DNA from: Paenibacillus xylanexedens
GTDB lineage: Bacteria; Bacillota; Bacilli; Paenibacillales; Paenibacillaceae
Direction of reading: 5' to 3'
Assembly (NCBI RefSeq): GCF_017874615.1
Contig: NZ_JAGIKV010000015.1
Span: 1-63,889 of the forward strand
DNA: 63,889 bases
In this document: one piece after another, positions 44,275-53,600 of the stretch
Layout: the number at the start of each line of letters is the position of its first letter
Numbering within the stretch: position 1 is the first letter of the stretch
Made by a program: the position numbers and the translations under genes
Notes under the pieces: model-generated
What the model was told of the DNA's origin: nothing
Databases searched by the model: none
What the model saw: only the letters and a program-made list of their open reading frames with translations

Positions 44275-45471
44275 TCAAGAGCTACGTGTAGGCATTTCCC
44301 TAACATTTTTAATACTAGTTTGTGGCTTGTTCGTCATGTACTTGTTAAAAAAGTCGGTGTTTATCCCTGTCATATGATGAAAGAAGGAAGTTTCCACTTT
44401 CCAATCCTCCTCAATCATATAACGGATATCCACAAGACCTTTATTGGAAAGCAGGTCAATAATGGTTTTAATTCGCATCGGCTTTTGAAGTGGAATCTCC
44501 CTGTCGAAAGGCTCCTTTTCCAGATATCCTCTTCGGTGCATCGCCGCATAGAAATTACGATGATCCTTAGCTTCCATCATTCCTAGATGTGCTGCTCTGT
44601 ATCCCAGCACTTGTAGGGAAGTCTTCCATTTATTTTTCAAATCAAGATATTGATCGGGATTCGTCTTATAAGTGATTTCATTCATGTCCGATGAAAACTC
44701 TTCTTCGGGCAATAAAAATGCACCCGCAAACAGATTAGCTTCATTTTCAATCAATTTGTGTTCTTTTCGGTCCAGATTGACAAATTCAAGACGATAATGA
44801 AGCAACAAATGACCAAGCTCATGTGCAATATCGAAATTCCTACGAACCGCAGAACGTTTGATGTTGCCCAGTATGATAAACGGACGATCATTTCGTGTCC
44901 AAAGGCTGTACGCATCAATTTCTTCACCAATCGCTTTTTCAAAAACATATACACCACTTTTTTCGATCCGGAACATCAGGTTCTCATTCGTGGATGGCTC
45001 CATATTCAGCCGTTGTCTCGCAAGATGGGCAACATAATGGATCTGAGTCGTACGATCATCGTCTGTATGGTTCATATACTCAATTGCCTCTTCCCGCAAT
45101 TGGATAATATTCAGTGTGGGAAGGCTAATCTGAGCGGTAATATAATTAATGAACGTGTCCAGATATTCTACATGCTTTGCTTCTGTCTGTGTCTTGGATA
45201 TCACATTCATCACTTTCGAACGATAGGCAATGTTCATAACATCAATGTTGGCTGCGTTATTACGCTGTGTAAGCATATCTTTCGTATAAAAATACTTGCT
45301 TTTCACACTGAAAATGCGTTTCAACTCGTTAACAATTGGCACCTTCGGAGAGGTATACGCATTTTCATATTGCCAGACTGCTTGTTCTGTCACACCTAAT
45401 TGTTCGGAGAGCTGTTTTCTCGAATACCCATGCATGATCCGCAAATTGGTCAAATTTTCACCAACGAACAT
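44275..45471 (-). CDS. XRE regulator fused to ImmA/IrrE metallopeptidase
   Basis: Cytoplasmic protein of 398 aa. Residues 1-65 are a lambda-repressor-like helix-turn-helix (RKQLSEQLGVTEQAVWQYEN). The middle is a zinc metallopeptidase of the ImmA/IrrE family: HELGHLLLH (HExxH, about residue 218) and the third-ligand region ENEANLFAGAFLLPEEEF. Such single-chain fusions are predicted to sense stress or cleave a repressor. AAGGAGGGAG precedes the ATG. No phage or ICE gene accompanies it. Its target is unknown; proximity to kdp may be chance. Confidence 0.88.
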   Translation of the reverse strand: MFVGENLTNLRIMHGYSRKQLSEQLGVTEQAVWQYENAYTSPKVPIVNELKRIFSVKSKYFYTKDMLTQRNNAANIDVMNIAYRSKVMNVISKTQTEAKHVEYLDTFINYITAQISLPTLNIIQLREEAIEYMNHTDDDRTTQIHYVAHLARQRLNMEPSTNENLMFRIEKSGVYVFEKAIGEEIDAYSLWTRNDRPFIILGNIKRSAVRRNFDIAHELGHLLLHYRLEFVNLDRKEHKLIENEANLFAGAFLLPEEEFSSDMNEITYKTNPDQYLDLKNKWKTSLQVLGYRAAHLGMMEAKDHRNFYAAMHRRGYLEKEPFDREIPLQKPMRIKTIIDLLSNKGLVDIRYMIEEDWKVETSFFHHMTGINTDFFNKYMTNKPQTSIKNVREMPTRSS

Positions 45472-45541
45472 GCTGCTCCCTCCTTACTGAACGACACAGG
45501 GAATCACCCCCGCTGTTCTCCTTCCAAAATTTCAATGGCCT

Positions 45542-46081
45542 TTATCCAAATGGATTCTGTGCCCACTGCAATAATCTCTTCTTCGTGATTTTGCCATGGG
45601 AGGTATGTTTGACGACTTTCCCTTGATCAAGCAACAGTATCTGTGGTGACTCATGATGAACCTCTGTTTCCTCTGCAATATGGCGGGACAACGAACGATT
45701 TTCAATCACTTTGACGATGCGGTAGTCCATGGGTTGTTTGGGATCTGATGCATGGGTGCCTACAAAAGCTATAAACTCTCTGTACGCTCTCGCACTGGTC
45801 GGACAAGTCGTGCTGTGTTTCAGGATAAGCACCGGATGATCCTGCGAGCGATGAAGCGCGTCTTCCCAGTCATCTGGTTTGTGCAATTCACGGACATGTT
45901 CGCTGAGCATATGTTCCGAGTCTGACCCTGCACGTTTGCTAACCACCGAACCAATCACAATGCCAAGCGCCACGCCAAAAGCAATCCCGAGTCCAAGCTG
46001 CTGCGTAGCCGTACCAATGCTGACTCCCATGGCAACACCTATAGCAAGCCATACGGCTTGATGATTCACCTTCTTCTCCAT
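45542..46081 (-). CDS. ytxJ: YtxJ-type bacillithiol-linked protein with membrane anchor
   Basis: Protein of 179 aa. Residues 75-179 are a YtxJ/monothiol thioredoxin-like domain with the CPTS motif (LKHSTTCPTSARAYREF) and the segment ESPQILLLDQGKVVKH; the family is tied to bacillithiol redox chemistry. The first ~65 residues are an added Gly-rich double hydrophobic region (AIGVAMGVSIGTA, GIAFGVALGIVIGSVV) resembling a glycine zipper or helical hairpin, so this copy is probably membrane-attached. Stand-alone YtxJ is only about 108 aa. AGGAAGGGAAG precedes the ATG. Confidence 0.82.
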   Translation of the reverse strand: MEKKVNHQAVWLAIGVAMGVSIGTATQQLGLGIAFGVALGIVIGSVVSKRAGSDSEHMLSEHVRELHKPDDWEDALHRSQDHPVLILKHSTTCPTSARAYREFIAFVGTHASDPKQPMDYRIVKVIENRSLSRHIAEETEVHHESPQILLLDQGKVVKHTSHGKITKKRLLQWAQNPFG

Positions 46082-46217
46082 GCATATCTTCCCTTCCTGA
46101 AATATGTATATCAGGGCTATATCTTCCCATCGTATATTCTGATCAAATTATAGCATAGGCCTCTGTGAGCAGGCGTTGATAATCTTCATCTCCGGGTACA
46201 GATTTTAGTGATTGGAT

Positions 46218-46246
46218 TTATGCAAAATGCTCATTTGTGATACACT
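46218..46246 (+). promoter_or_regulatory. Candidate promoter of the 46304 gene
   Basis: TTATGC (46218-46223), 17 bp, TACACT (46241-46246). The -35 is poor. If correct, transcription starts near 46253, so the TTG at 46256 cannot be a good start and the ATG at 46304 is favoured. Confidence 0.35.
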
Positions 46247-46303
46247 GGTTGTAATTTGGAAACGATGAACATGAAGAATGGATTGGAAGGGCGGAAATTC
46301 CAT

Positions 46304-47161
46304 ATGACATACGCATTTATGATTGAACCGCAGGATTTTATTGCGCTGGATAACGAAGATGAGCTGATTGAGAAATGTCAGGAGTGGGGCCTGCTTTCGG
46401 GTAAAGCTACCAAACTCAAAACGTTCTATTATAAAGGAAACGGATTAAACATGCCGTGCACCATCATTGGATATGTCGATCACATGGCAGCTGTTATTCA
46501 ACTGGATAATGGACAAAAGCATTGTGTTCACCCGTCTTATCTGAAGGAAATGCAAGCGTCTAGCTACAGTGCCAGAAGCATAAGTAATGCCGGGTCAGAT
46601 CGAAGCATAGAACCTTCAACTTCGGATACAGTCGTACCAGTTCCCCCTGCTGAACTTACGCAAACTCCAGATGCCTTGGTTAACCTGGATGAAATTCCGG
46701 TGAATCTGGATGATTCGGACGATACGGACACAGATGAATTCTCCTCGGGGCTGAAGGGTGATCCGGATGGGCTCGTAGAAGAGTATGTTGGACCTCAAAC
46801 CGGGGCATCCAGTGAAGCCAAACCTAAAGCCAAAACAGCGAGTAAAGCCAAGACCCTCAAGATTGATCTGCCAGAAGGCAAAGTGAAGATGAGTGCCGTT
46901 GTCAAAGAGTTCACCACCGTACCGAATCACTTCTCGGACAATGACGATGAAGTCATCATCTATGAAGCAGTTACCATCACGGAGCCAGACGTCATCGATG
47001 TTGGGGAAGCCTGGTCGAGCCACAGTGCTACGGTTAAGAAACAAGAACTGGAAGTGGGAGATGTTATCACGTTTGAAGCGAAAATTATCAAGAAGAAGCT
47101 GACACGTAACCCGGTTCCCTATAAAATCAACAATCCTTCCAAGATTCAGAAGGAAGACTAA
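46304..47161 (+). CDS. Unrecognised three-part protein with acidic middle
   Basis: Soluble protein of about 285 aa, not recognised. Residues 1-100 form a compact N-terminal domain (IEPQDFIALDNEDELIEKC, MPCTIIGYVDHMAAVIQL). Residues 100-195 are low-complexity, rich in Asp, Ser, Thr, Pro and then Lys/Ala (KAKTASKAKT). Residues 195-285 are beta-rich with a basic end (VGDVITFEAKIIKKKL), a pattern that could be an OB-like fold; this is only an impression. Start options are 46256 (TTG), 46271 and 46304; the last follows GGAAGGG. A strong terminator follows. No partner genes nearby. Confidence 0.65.
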   Translation: MTYAFMIEPQDFIALDNEDELIEKCQEWGLLSGKATKLKTFYYKGNGLNMPCTIIGYVDHMAAVIQLDNGQKHCVHPSYLKEMQASSYSARSISNAGSDRSIEPSTSDTVVPVPPAELTQTPDALVNLDEIPVNLDDSDDTDTDEFSSGLKGDPDGLVEEYVGPQTGASSEAKPKAKTASKAKTLKIDLPEGKVKMSAVVKEFTTVPNHFSDNDDEVIIYEAVTITEPDVIDVGEAWSSHSATVKKQELEVGDVITFEAKIIKKKLTRNPVPYKINNPSKIQKED

Positions 47162-47200
47162 TCAAGGAAGATTAATCACGAGTCATTACAAAAAAAGCAA

Positions 47201-47243
47201 AAAAACCTCCACAACTGCTCAAAGCAGATTGCGGAGGTTTTTG
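47201..47243. terminator. Bidirectional terminator
   Basis: Arms AAAAACCTCC and GGAGGTTTTT with an inner TGCT/AGCA arm. It ends the plus-strand unknown gene and the convergent VOC gene. Confidence 0.85.
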
Positions 47244-47277
47244 CCATTTGTAGGCTATATTAGCGAAGAGTATGCTC

Positions 47278-47706
47278 TTAAGCTTGTCCAGGCGTAGCAT
47301 TAACCTGAAAATGTACGCCGAATTTGTCGACAACCGTGCCGTAAGCTGGACTCCAGAACGTCTCTTGTATCGCCATTTCCACTACGCCGCCATCTTCCAG
47401 TTGGCTGAAAATTGCTTTGGCTTCATCCACAGTATCCGTGTTCACAGTAATACTAACATGATTACCTACAGTGTACGGCATGCCTGGAAATGTGTCGGAC
47501 AACATTAATACCGAGCTGCCAATCTGCAAAGAAGCATGCATAATACGGTCTTTCGCTTCTGGCGGGATGGGATGATTAGGGTCGGATGGACCTTCGCCAA
47601 ATGTTTGTAGTGCGAGCACTTCCGCTCCAAATGCCTTTTGATAAAAATCTACCGCTTCACGTCCATTACCGTCTGTTATCAGATACACATTCAAGCTGAT
47701 CGACAT
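47278..47706 (-). CDS. VOC family protein (PhnB/glyoxalase-like)
   Basis: Small dimeric beta-alpha-beta protein of 142 aa of the PhnB-like vicinal-oxygen-chelate group. Typical features are NVYLITDGNGREAVDFYQKAFGAE at the N-terminus and TFWSPAYGTVVDKFGVHFQVN at the C-terminus. Reaction unknown; relatives include glyoxalases and antibiotic-resistance proteins. AAGGAG precedes the ATG. Single gene. Confidence 0.88.
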   Translation of the reverse strand: MSISLNVYLITDGNGREAVDFYQKAFGAEVLALQTFGEGPSDPNHPIPPEAKDRIMHASLQIGSSVLMLSDTFPGMPYTVGNHVSITVNTDTVDEAKAIFSQLEDGGVVEMAIQETFWSPAYGTVVDKFGVHFQVNATPGQA

Positions 47707-47873
47707 GCGTTCTTCATCTCCTTGGGCTCATGTAATTATACGATTCATGCCACTTGCGACATGAGTATATATGAACAGGTTGTCCTTTGACAAGCGTATA
47801 TTTCTCCACTCATCTCTGCAGACCCTTACACGATTAGGGTTACCAACATATTCTTGATCCATCCCTCTCTCCA

Positions 47874-48434
47874 CTACTTCTTGCGCCTGCGTATATAGTA
47901 GAGAACAGCGATCAGAACACCCGGAACCAGTGCTGCAAAACTAGCATAGATCAGACACCATTTCAACAGGGTAAATATCGGAGTGAGCTCAGCAAGCAAA
48001 GGCGTACGTTCAGGATACCGATACATGATCAGGGATGCACCTATATTTTCGAGCATATCCATAGCCCAACCTAAGGTCGGAATCAGATTCAACCAACGCC
48101 AGCGACTCTTTACCGGAAGCACGCGATAGAGTACCGATAACAGAACAACCAAGAGGGACAGATAGGCTAAGGGCCATATGAGGTCAAATGTGAATCGTGC
48201 CTGAATATAGGAGCTCCGCCCTGCTTCACCATACTGCTCAGCCATCTGATAAAGATCATTTGCAGTGTACAAAAAAGAGGTATCCGGGGACTGCCCTCCA
48301 CCGGTGGCATCCTCCGACTTTGCCGCCTGCCAGGGCAGAATAAATGCAATAAAACAGGCAAATATAACAACTGTAGCTGCAACCCATTTCCAATTCACCC
48401 GCTGATAGAACCAACCTGACACTTTATTCAGCAC
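47874..48434 (-). CDS. Multi-pass membrane protein, function unknown
   Basis: Protein of about 186 aa with four predicted helices: WKWVAATVVIFACFIAFILP near the N-terminus, FDLIWPLAYLSLLVVLLSVL, a helix region WLNLIPTLGWAMDMLENIGASL, and a C-terminal LIYASFAALVPGVLIAVLYY ending in RRRKK. A polar loop with YTANDLYQMAEQYG sits outside the first helix. The frame is open from 48503 but that part crosses a terminator; the GTG at 48434 follows AAAGGGG and is preferred. No family assigned. Confidence 0.65.
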   Translation of the reverse strand: MLNKVSGWFYQRVNWKWVAATVVIFACFIAFILPWQAAKSEDATGGGQSPDTSFLYTANDLYQMAEQYGEAGRSSYIQARFTFDLIWPLAYLSLLVVLLSVLYRVLPVKSRWRWLNLIPTLGWAMDMLENIGASLIMYRYPERTPLLAELTPIFTLLKWCLIYASFAALVPGVLIAVLYYIRRRKK

Positions 48435-48452
48435 GTTCTGTCCCCTTTCCGA

Positions 48453-48496
48453 TAAAAAAAAGACCACTCTCCCGAATCCTATCGGTAAAATGGTTG
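48453..48496 (-). terminator. Terminator between the small HTH gene and the membrane-protein gene
   Basis: On the minus strand AACCA...CCGA and TCGG...TGGT arms are followed by eight T. It sits just downstream of the small HTH gene and upstream of the next gene's ribosome binding site. Confidence 0.6.
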
Positions 48497-48513
48497 TGTT
48501 CAATCCTATGAAG

Positions 48514-48741
48514 TTATCGAGCTTGAACGATGTTATCTATTTCACTTTTCAATAAGAGGTATCGGTGAACACTTCTCATGATCGGGACCTTCGTTAGTTT
48601 GTTCTTGTCCACGTACAGTTTCATCTGGTCTTTGGTCAAACCAAGCAAACTTCCAGCTTCCGATACCGTCAATACTACCTCGGGGTTCGTAGCATTAAAC
48701 GTCCTCTTTACTTTCTGATTCCAGTCCTCGAATACCTGCAT
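48514..48741 (-). CDS. Small helix-turn-helix (excisionase/MerR-like) protein
   Basis: Protein of 75 aa. The segment LTVSEAGSLLGLTKDQMKLYVDKNKLTKVPI, followed by HRYLLLKSEID, has the layout of an excisionase-type winged helix (DNA-binding helix, then the wing with an arginine). AGGAG lies about 13 nt before the ATG. No integrase or prophage gene is near, so it is more likely a small chromosomal regulator than an excisionase. Confidence 0.65.
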   Translation of the reverse strand: MQVFEDWNQKVKRTFNATNPEVVLTVSEAGSLLGLTKDQMKLYVDKNKLTKVPIMRSVHRYLLLKSEIDNIVQAR

Positions 48742-48877
48742 AGATCAGTGACATCTCCTATCCATAGCCAGTTATTATCAGGCTGAATATATCCAGTATA
48801 CCACACTTGTGCTGCTCGTAACTTAATCCTTGCGCAGAACCATATTCTGATAGGCTTTTTCCCTTGCTGTAACATGA

Positions 48878-48905
48878 GAAAAAGAGCCACGTCTGAACGC
48901 GGCCC
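48878..48905 (-). terminator. Terminator of the glycan operon
   Basis: Nine-pair stem GGGCCGCGT / ACGTGGCTC with a TCAG loop followed by TTTTTC on the minus strand, 25 bp after the last isomerase gene. Confidence 0.8.
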
Positions 48906-48929
48906 TTGATGATCTCTCTATGATATTCG

Positions 48930-49802
48930 TTACGCCTCTTCCCAGAAGCGGCGCAGGTTGTCCATGGCGATTTTGGATGCGGATTTGCATTCCTCCATGC
49001 CTTCGAACTCCACCGTAATGTTGCCATCATAGCCGGAGTCTTTGATCAGCTTTACAATTTTACGAATTGGAATGTCACCTTGTCCAACGATGGCCCCACG
49101 CAGGAAGTTACCGTTGGCCGTCGTAAACCATTCACCCTCACCTGGATGCTCATCATAAGGACGGAAGTAAAAATCTTTGAAGTGGACCAGAGAAGCGTAC
49201 GGCAGATTTTTCATGACACCAATGATCGGATTCTCATCCACACACATGAAGTTTCCAATATCGAGTGTTGTTTTGAAGTTCGGACGATCTACAGCATGCA
49301 GAACACGCTGCACCCGATCACTCGCCTGCACGCTGAAGCCGTGATTTTCAATGGTTGTCGTGATGCCAAACTGCGCGGCATAGTCCGCAATGATCTGGCT
49401 TCCCCGCACCATCAGAGGCAGATGTTCCTCGAACCAGGCAATGGTCATCTTCTCCTTTGGCAGGGTAAACGCCGTGACGTCATGCCGCATATGTTTTACA
49501 CCCATTCGGTGTACGACATCCACATGTCTTTTGACCCGAGCCATCTCTTCTTCAAACGCATCTTCCGTCTCCTGCACGAAATTCGCTGGCATGGAGTAGT
49601 TGGACAGTTCAATACCCGCAATCGCCGCCCGCTCCCGAATCGCATCCGCCAGATCGTGATTATCCTCAACAGTGTATCCGTAAGGCACCATTTCCATATG
49701 CTCGCCGCCGTTCGCCGCAATCCAGTCGATCACATCCAGCACCGTCATCTCACCCGAATTCAAATCGTTCAACAAACTATACGTGCTCAGGCCCACTTTC
49801 AT
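48930..49802 (-). CDS. Sugar phosphate isomerase/epimerase (TIM barrel) 2
   Basis: Cytoplasmic AP-endonuclease-2-like TIM-barrel protein of 290 aa (xylose-isomerase-like superfamily). Characteristic segments are KVGLSTYSLLN, VEDNHDLADAIRERA, TLDIGNFMCVDENP (metal-binding region) and ITVEFEGMEECK. GGGAGC precedes the ATG. It is the last gene of the operon, 12 bp after its paralogue; the two are diverged relatives that may act on successive or related sugars released by the mannosidase and other hydrolases. Exact reaction unknown. Confidence 0.85.
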   Translation of the reverse strand: MKVGLSTYSLLNDLNSGEMTVLDVIDWIAANGGEHMEMVPYGYTVEDNHDLADAIRERAAIAGIELSNYSMPANFVQETEDAFEEEMARVKRHVDVVHRMGVKHMRHDVTAFTLPKEKMTIAWFEEHLPLMVRGSQIIADYAAQFGITTTIENHGFSVQASDRVQRVLHAVDRPNFKTTLDIGNFMCVDENPIIGVMKNLPYASLVHFKDFYFRPYDEHPGEGEWFTTANGNFLRGAIVGQGDIPIRKIVKLIKDSGYDGNITVEFEGMEECKSASKIAMDNLRRFWEEA

Positions 49803-49814
49803 CTGCTCAGCTCC

Positions 49815-50690
49815 CTATCGATATTGTTGGATAAATTGAACCGCTTTGCGAATGTCCTGCTCCGGCTGATGCCCAACCTCACGTTCAATCGTCAGATAAC
49901 CGGTGTAACCAATCTCCTGAAGCGCTGCAAAGTATCCGTCAAAATCAACGCCACCTTCGCCCAGCGGCACCTCACGGAAGAAAGTCCCGGATGAGACCAT
50001 TTCGGCTATCTTATCGTGATCCATAGGGGCATAACCGACCGCTCCGTATACGTCTCGTGGGTCAACTTCCTTCAGCCGCACACCATCCTTCACATGAGTA
50101 TGTACGATGTAATCCTTGAGCAGATGAACGCCCCGCGCCGGATCATCTCCGGTCACCATCACCATATTCGCCGGATCAAAATTCACCGATACTCCGTTGG
50201 TCGATAACGTATCCAGGAATCCTTTTAAGTCAGCAGCCGTTTCCGGTCCTGTCTCAATGGCAAAGTATGCGCCAACACTTTTGGCGTATTGGCCCAGTTC
50301 CTCACAAGCAGCATGCAGCGTGGCATAAACTTCCGATGAAGGGTCGTGTGGAACAATTCCGATATGTGTTGTGACGATGTTGGTGCCCAGATCGAGAGCC
50401 AGATCCACGATCCGCTTCGACTTCTCCACTTTCCACGGATTATCTTCCTTGACTTGAAACCCATGTCCACCCAGATCGCCAACCAATGCTGAAATTTCAA
50501 GACCCAGAGAATCAATGTAACTTTTTAGCTCCTTGCGCGCCGCAGGCGACAAATTCTCAGGGTCCATCTCTCCCTTGACGGCGTAGATCTGCACACCTTC
50601 CGCACCTACGTCTTTGGCTTTGTTCAACCCTTCCCGTACACCTACCCCAAAGCTATCCACGATGACACCGATCTTATTCGTTAATTTCAT
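49815..50690 (-). CDS. Sugar phosphate isomerase/epimerase (TIM barrel) 1
   Basis: TIM-barrel protein of 291 aa of the xylose-isomerase-like superfamily. Segments VGAEGVQIYAVKG, IVTTHIGIVP, VNFDPANMVMVTGDDPA and VHTHVKDG carry the expected metal-binding Asp/His/Glu positions, with YLTIEREVG near the end. The ATG overlaps the mannosidase stop by 4 bp, and GGAGG sits in the end of that gene. It probably converts a sugar freed by the GH38 or GH3 enzymes (inference from operon). Confidence 0.86.
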   Translation of the reverse strand: MKLTNKIGVIVDSFGVGVREGLNKAKDVGAEGVQIYAVKGEMDPENLSPAARKELKSYIDSLGLEISALVGDLGGHGFQVKEDNPWKVEKSKRIVDLALDLGTNIVTTHIGIVPHDPSSEVYATLHAACEELGQYAKSVGAYFAIETGPETAADLKGFLDTLSTNGVSVNFDPANMVMVTGDDPARGVHLLKDYIVHTHVKDGVRLKEVDPRDVYGAVGYAPMDHDKIAEMVSSGTFFREVPLGEGGVDFDGYFAALQEIGYTGYLTIEREVGHQPEQDIRKAVQFIQQYR

Positions 50691-53600
50691 GTCATACCTC
50701 CTGTGATTGAATGAGTAACTCTACGTTCTCCTGTAAATGTAAGGTTCGACTCATTACTGATATCAACAAGTTTCACCGACTTGATCTCATACGGTTTGAA
50801 TGTCAGTTCGAATGCTCCGTTCGGACAAGCCAACGGATGGATCTCATCCTCTAACAGATTAATCAGAGATGCCTTGATTTCCTTTTCAGCCCACTGAACC
50901 TGCACCGTTTCCCGACCTCCTGATGATTCGTAGAAACGTAACACCGTTCCAGAGCCGTCTTCTGCGGGCTTAATTGCATCCAGAATGACATGCTCACTGT
51001 GGAACTGAACCCAAGCGTGTTCGGCTGGCAATTGACCCGAAAAATGACTCGCTGTCACAACCTCCACCGGATGATTCAGCTCCATCGCCCGGCGAACGAC
51101 GGCAGCTTGTCGCCAATCGCCCTGGTGGGGCAGGATCGAATACGTGAATTCATGATCGCCTTGATCGGCATGTTCATCCGGCCATTTCGGAGCACGAAGC
51201 AGAGACAGGCGGATCGTCCGATCCTTGATGTCATACCCGTACTTGCAATCATTCAGCAAACTCACACCGCTGTTGCCCTCCGAGATATCCGCCCAACGAT
51301 GTCCACAGACCTCGAACTGCGCCTGCTCCCAACTGGTGTTGTTATGAGTCGGACGCTCCAACGCTCCAAACGGAATTTCATAGGCTGCTTTGGCTGCCAC
51401 CAGATCCACTGGAAAGGCCACCTTAAGCAGCTTATGGCTCTCATTCCAGTTCACTTTTGTATGGAAATCAACACGCCGCTGGTGATGATGCAAAATGATA
51501 TCCTGACTGATCTCCGATTGATTCAGCTTCCAGACAAACCGAAGTACATCTTGCGTAGCCCCGCGCTGTACAACTTCTCTGGAGATCAACTGCACCGCAC
51601 CTGCTCGCTGGGATTCAAATCGTGGATCGATATCCCAGGCATCCCAGTATGTCGGTTTGTCATGGAAAAACTGCCACTCATTCGCCCGATCACCGGGCTT
51701 CAGCCAGTCGCGCCCTACCGTTTTGTCATACCATCGAGTGATCTCTCCCAAGTCATTGAACTCAAGGGTGTAGAATTCAGTTTCCCACGTGGAAGGGAAA
51801 GATTCTTTTTCCCTTAATGGAAGGATAACATCCGATGCCTCGCGCAGCCATATGGTTGTATACCCAAAAGCAGGAATCGATGGAACATGCACAAGCAGCG
51901 TATACTTGTCTTCTTTTTGCTCCAGATCACTAGCCAGACGGTTTCCTAATTGATCGAATGCAGCCATCCCGGCGAGGTGGGCATCGCCTATAATGGTGAT
52001 ATTCTCTCCACGTTCCCAGCCGAGGCTGTTGAATATAATGTAGGGAAGACCATCGACTTCATCTGTTGCGATGTTCTCCGCAAGGATATGCAGCGTTTCC
52101 CGCAGTGCGGATGTACCTAATGCAGATACCTTCGTGTACTCCTCGGTGGACGTTACGTAAACTTCAGGAATCGACGTTCCCGGAATAATGTCATGGAACT
52201 GGTTGAGCATGATCAGCTTCCAGCCTTCATCCAGATCATTCTTCGTGTGTGCAGCGCAAGCTCCGGCAAATTGCCCCCAGATCTCCGCTTCCCTGTACAA
52301 TACCTCTGCCTTACGGTTGCTACGTTTGTTCCTCGCATGGGTCGTATAGGTTCCCCGGTGTAACTCCAGGTACAAGTCCCCATGCCATTTCGGCAACGTC
52401 GGATTATTTAATGATATGTCTTCAAAAAAAGCCCCTGCTGTGCTGAATTTGCTGATTGGCTGTCCAACCATCAAATGGGATCGCTCCGCAAACTCCACCA
52501 TCTCATTCGTCACGCCACCACCACCATCGCCATGTCCGTAAAGCAACATTTGCTCAGGGTGCACATCCTTTTGTTTAAATGATTGCCAATGTTCATCCAC
52601 ATCTTTGGGACGCGTATGTTCATTCACCCCATGATTCAGATATGCCAGCACGGAAGTGCCATCTATGCCTACCCAGTCGAAGAGGTCATACGGAAACGCA
52701 TTGGTATCATTCCAATTCAGCTTGGTGGTCATAAAATAAGGAATACCCGCGAGTTTCAGCATCTGCGGTAAGGAAGCGCAGTAGCCAAAGGTATCCGGCA
52801 GCCACTCGATGTTGGAGCGTTTGCCAAACTCCGCCTGATAGAAGTTCTGTCCATACAGAATCTGCCGAACTAACGACTCGCCACTCGGAATATTCAGATC
52901 CGGCTCGACCCACATGCCTCCGACCAGCTCCCAGCGGCCTTCAGCAATACGGGCTTTAACTCGCTCGTACAGCTCCGGGTAATGATCCTTCACGAAGGCG
53001 TACAACTGCGGTTGGCTCTGGGAATACACAAAATCCGGGTACGTATCCATCAAGGTGCACATGGTCGAGAACGTGCGACTGGACTTGCGAACCGTCTCAC
53101 GTACAGGCCACAGCCAGGCAATATCAATGTGGGATTGTCCAACCAGATGCATGAAGCCACTTCGATATTCCTCCGGGTCTTCCTGCTGTACTGACTGTGC
53201 TAATACATATTCGAAGTTCTGTATCCAGGTTGCATCATTCCAGCGTTCCGGGTCATTGTACATGTTATCCATCACCTGATGAATAGCCTGGACAAGTGCC
53301 ATCCGCTTGGGCTCCTTCTCGTTATATGCCCGGAGCGACTCGGCGAGTACCGTAACGCTGTACATCAGGCTCTGCAGTGGCTGATTGATATAAACCAACG
53401 CTGCCCGAATACCCTGAATAGGCAGCTGAATAACAGCTTGTCGGTTGAGTGGATCATGCGGCTCTGGAATCGGATCATAGAGTTCAATCTCCAACTGCGG
53501 TGTATTTCCTACCCGACTTCTCGGAAGGGGGACGAACCCGTGATTCCGGTCCAGTCCGTGATACGGCATGCCATTCACCTTCAGCAGCCCTTCTCCTCCA

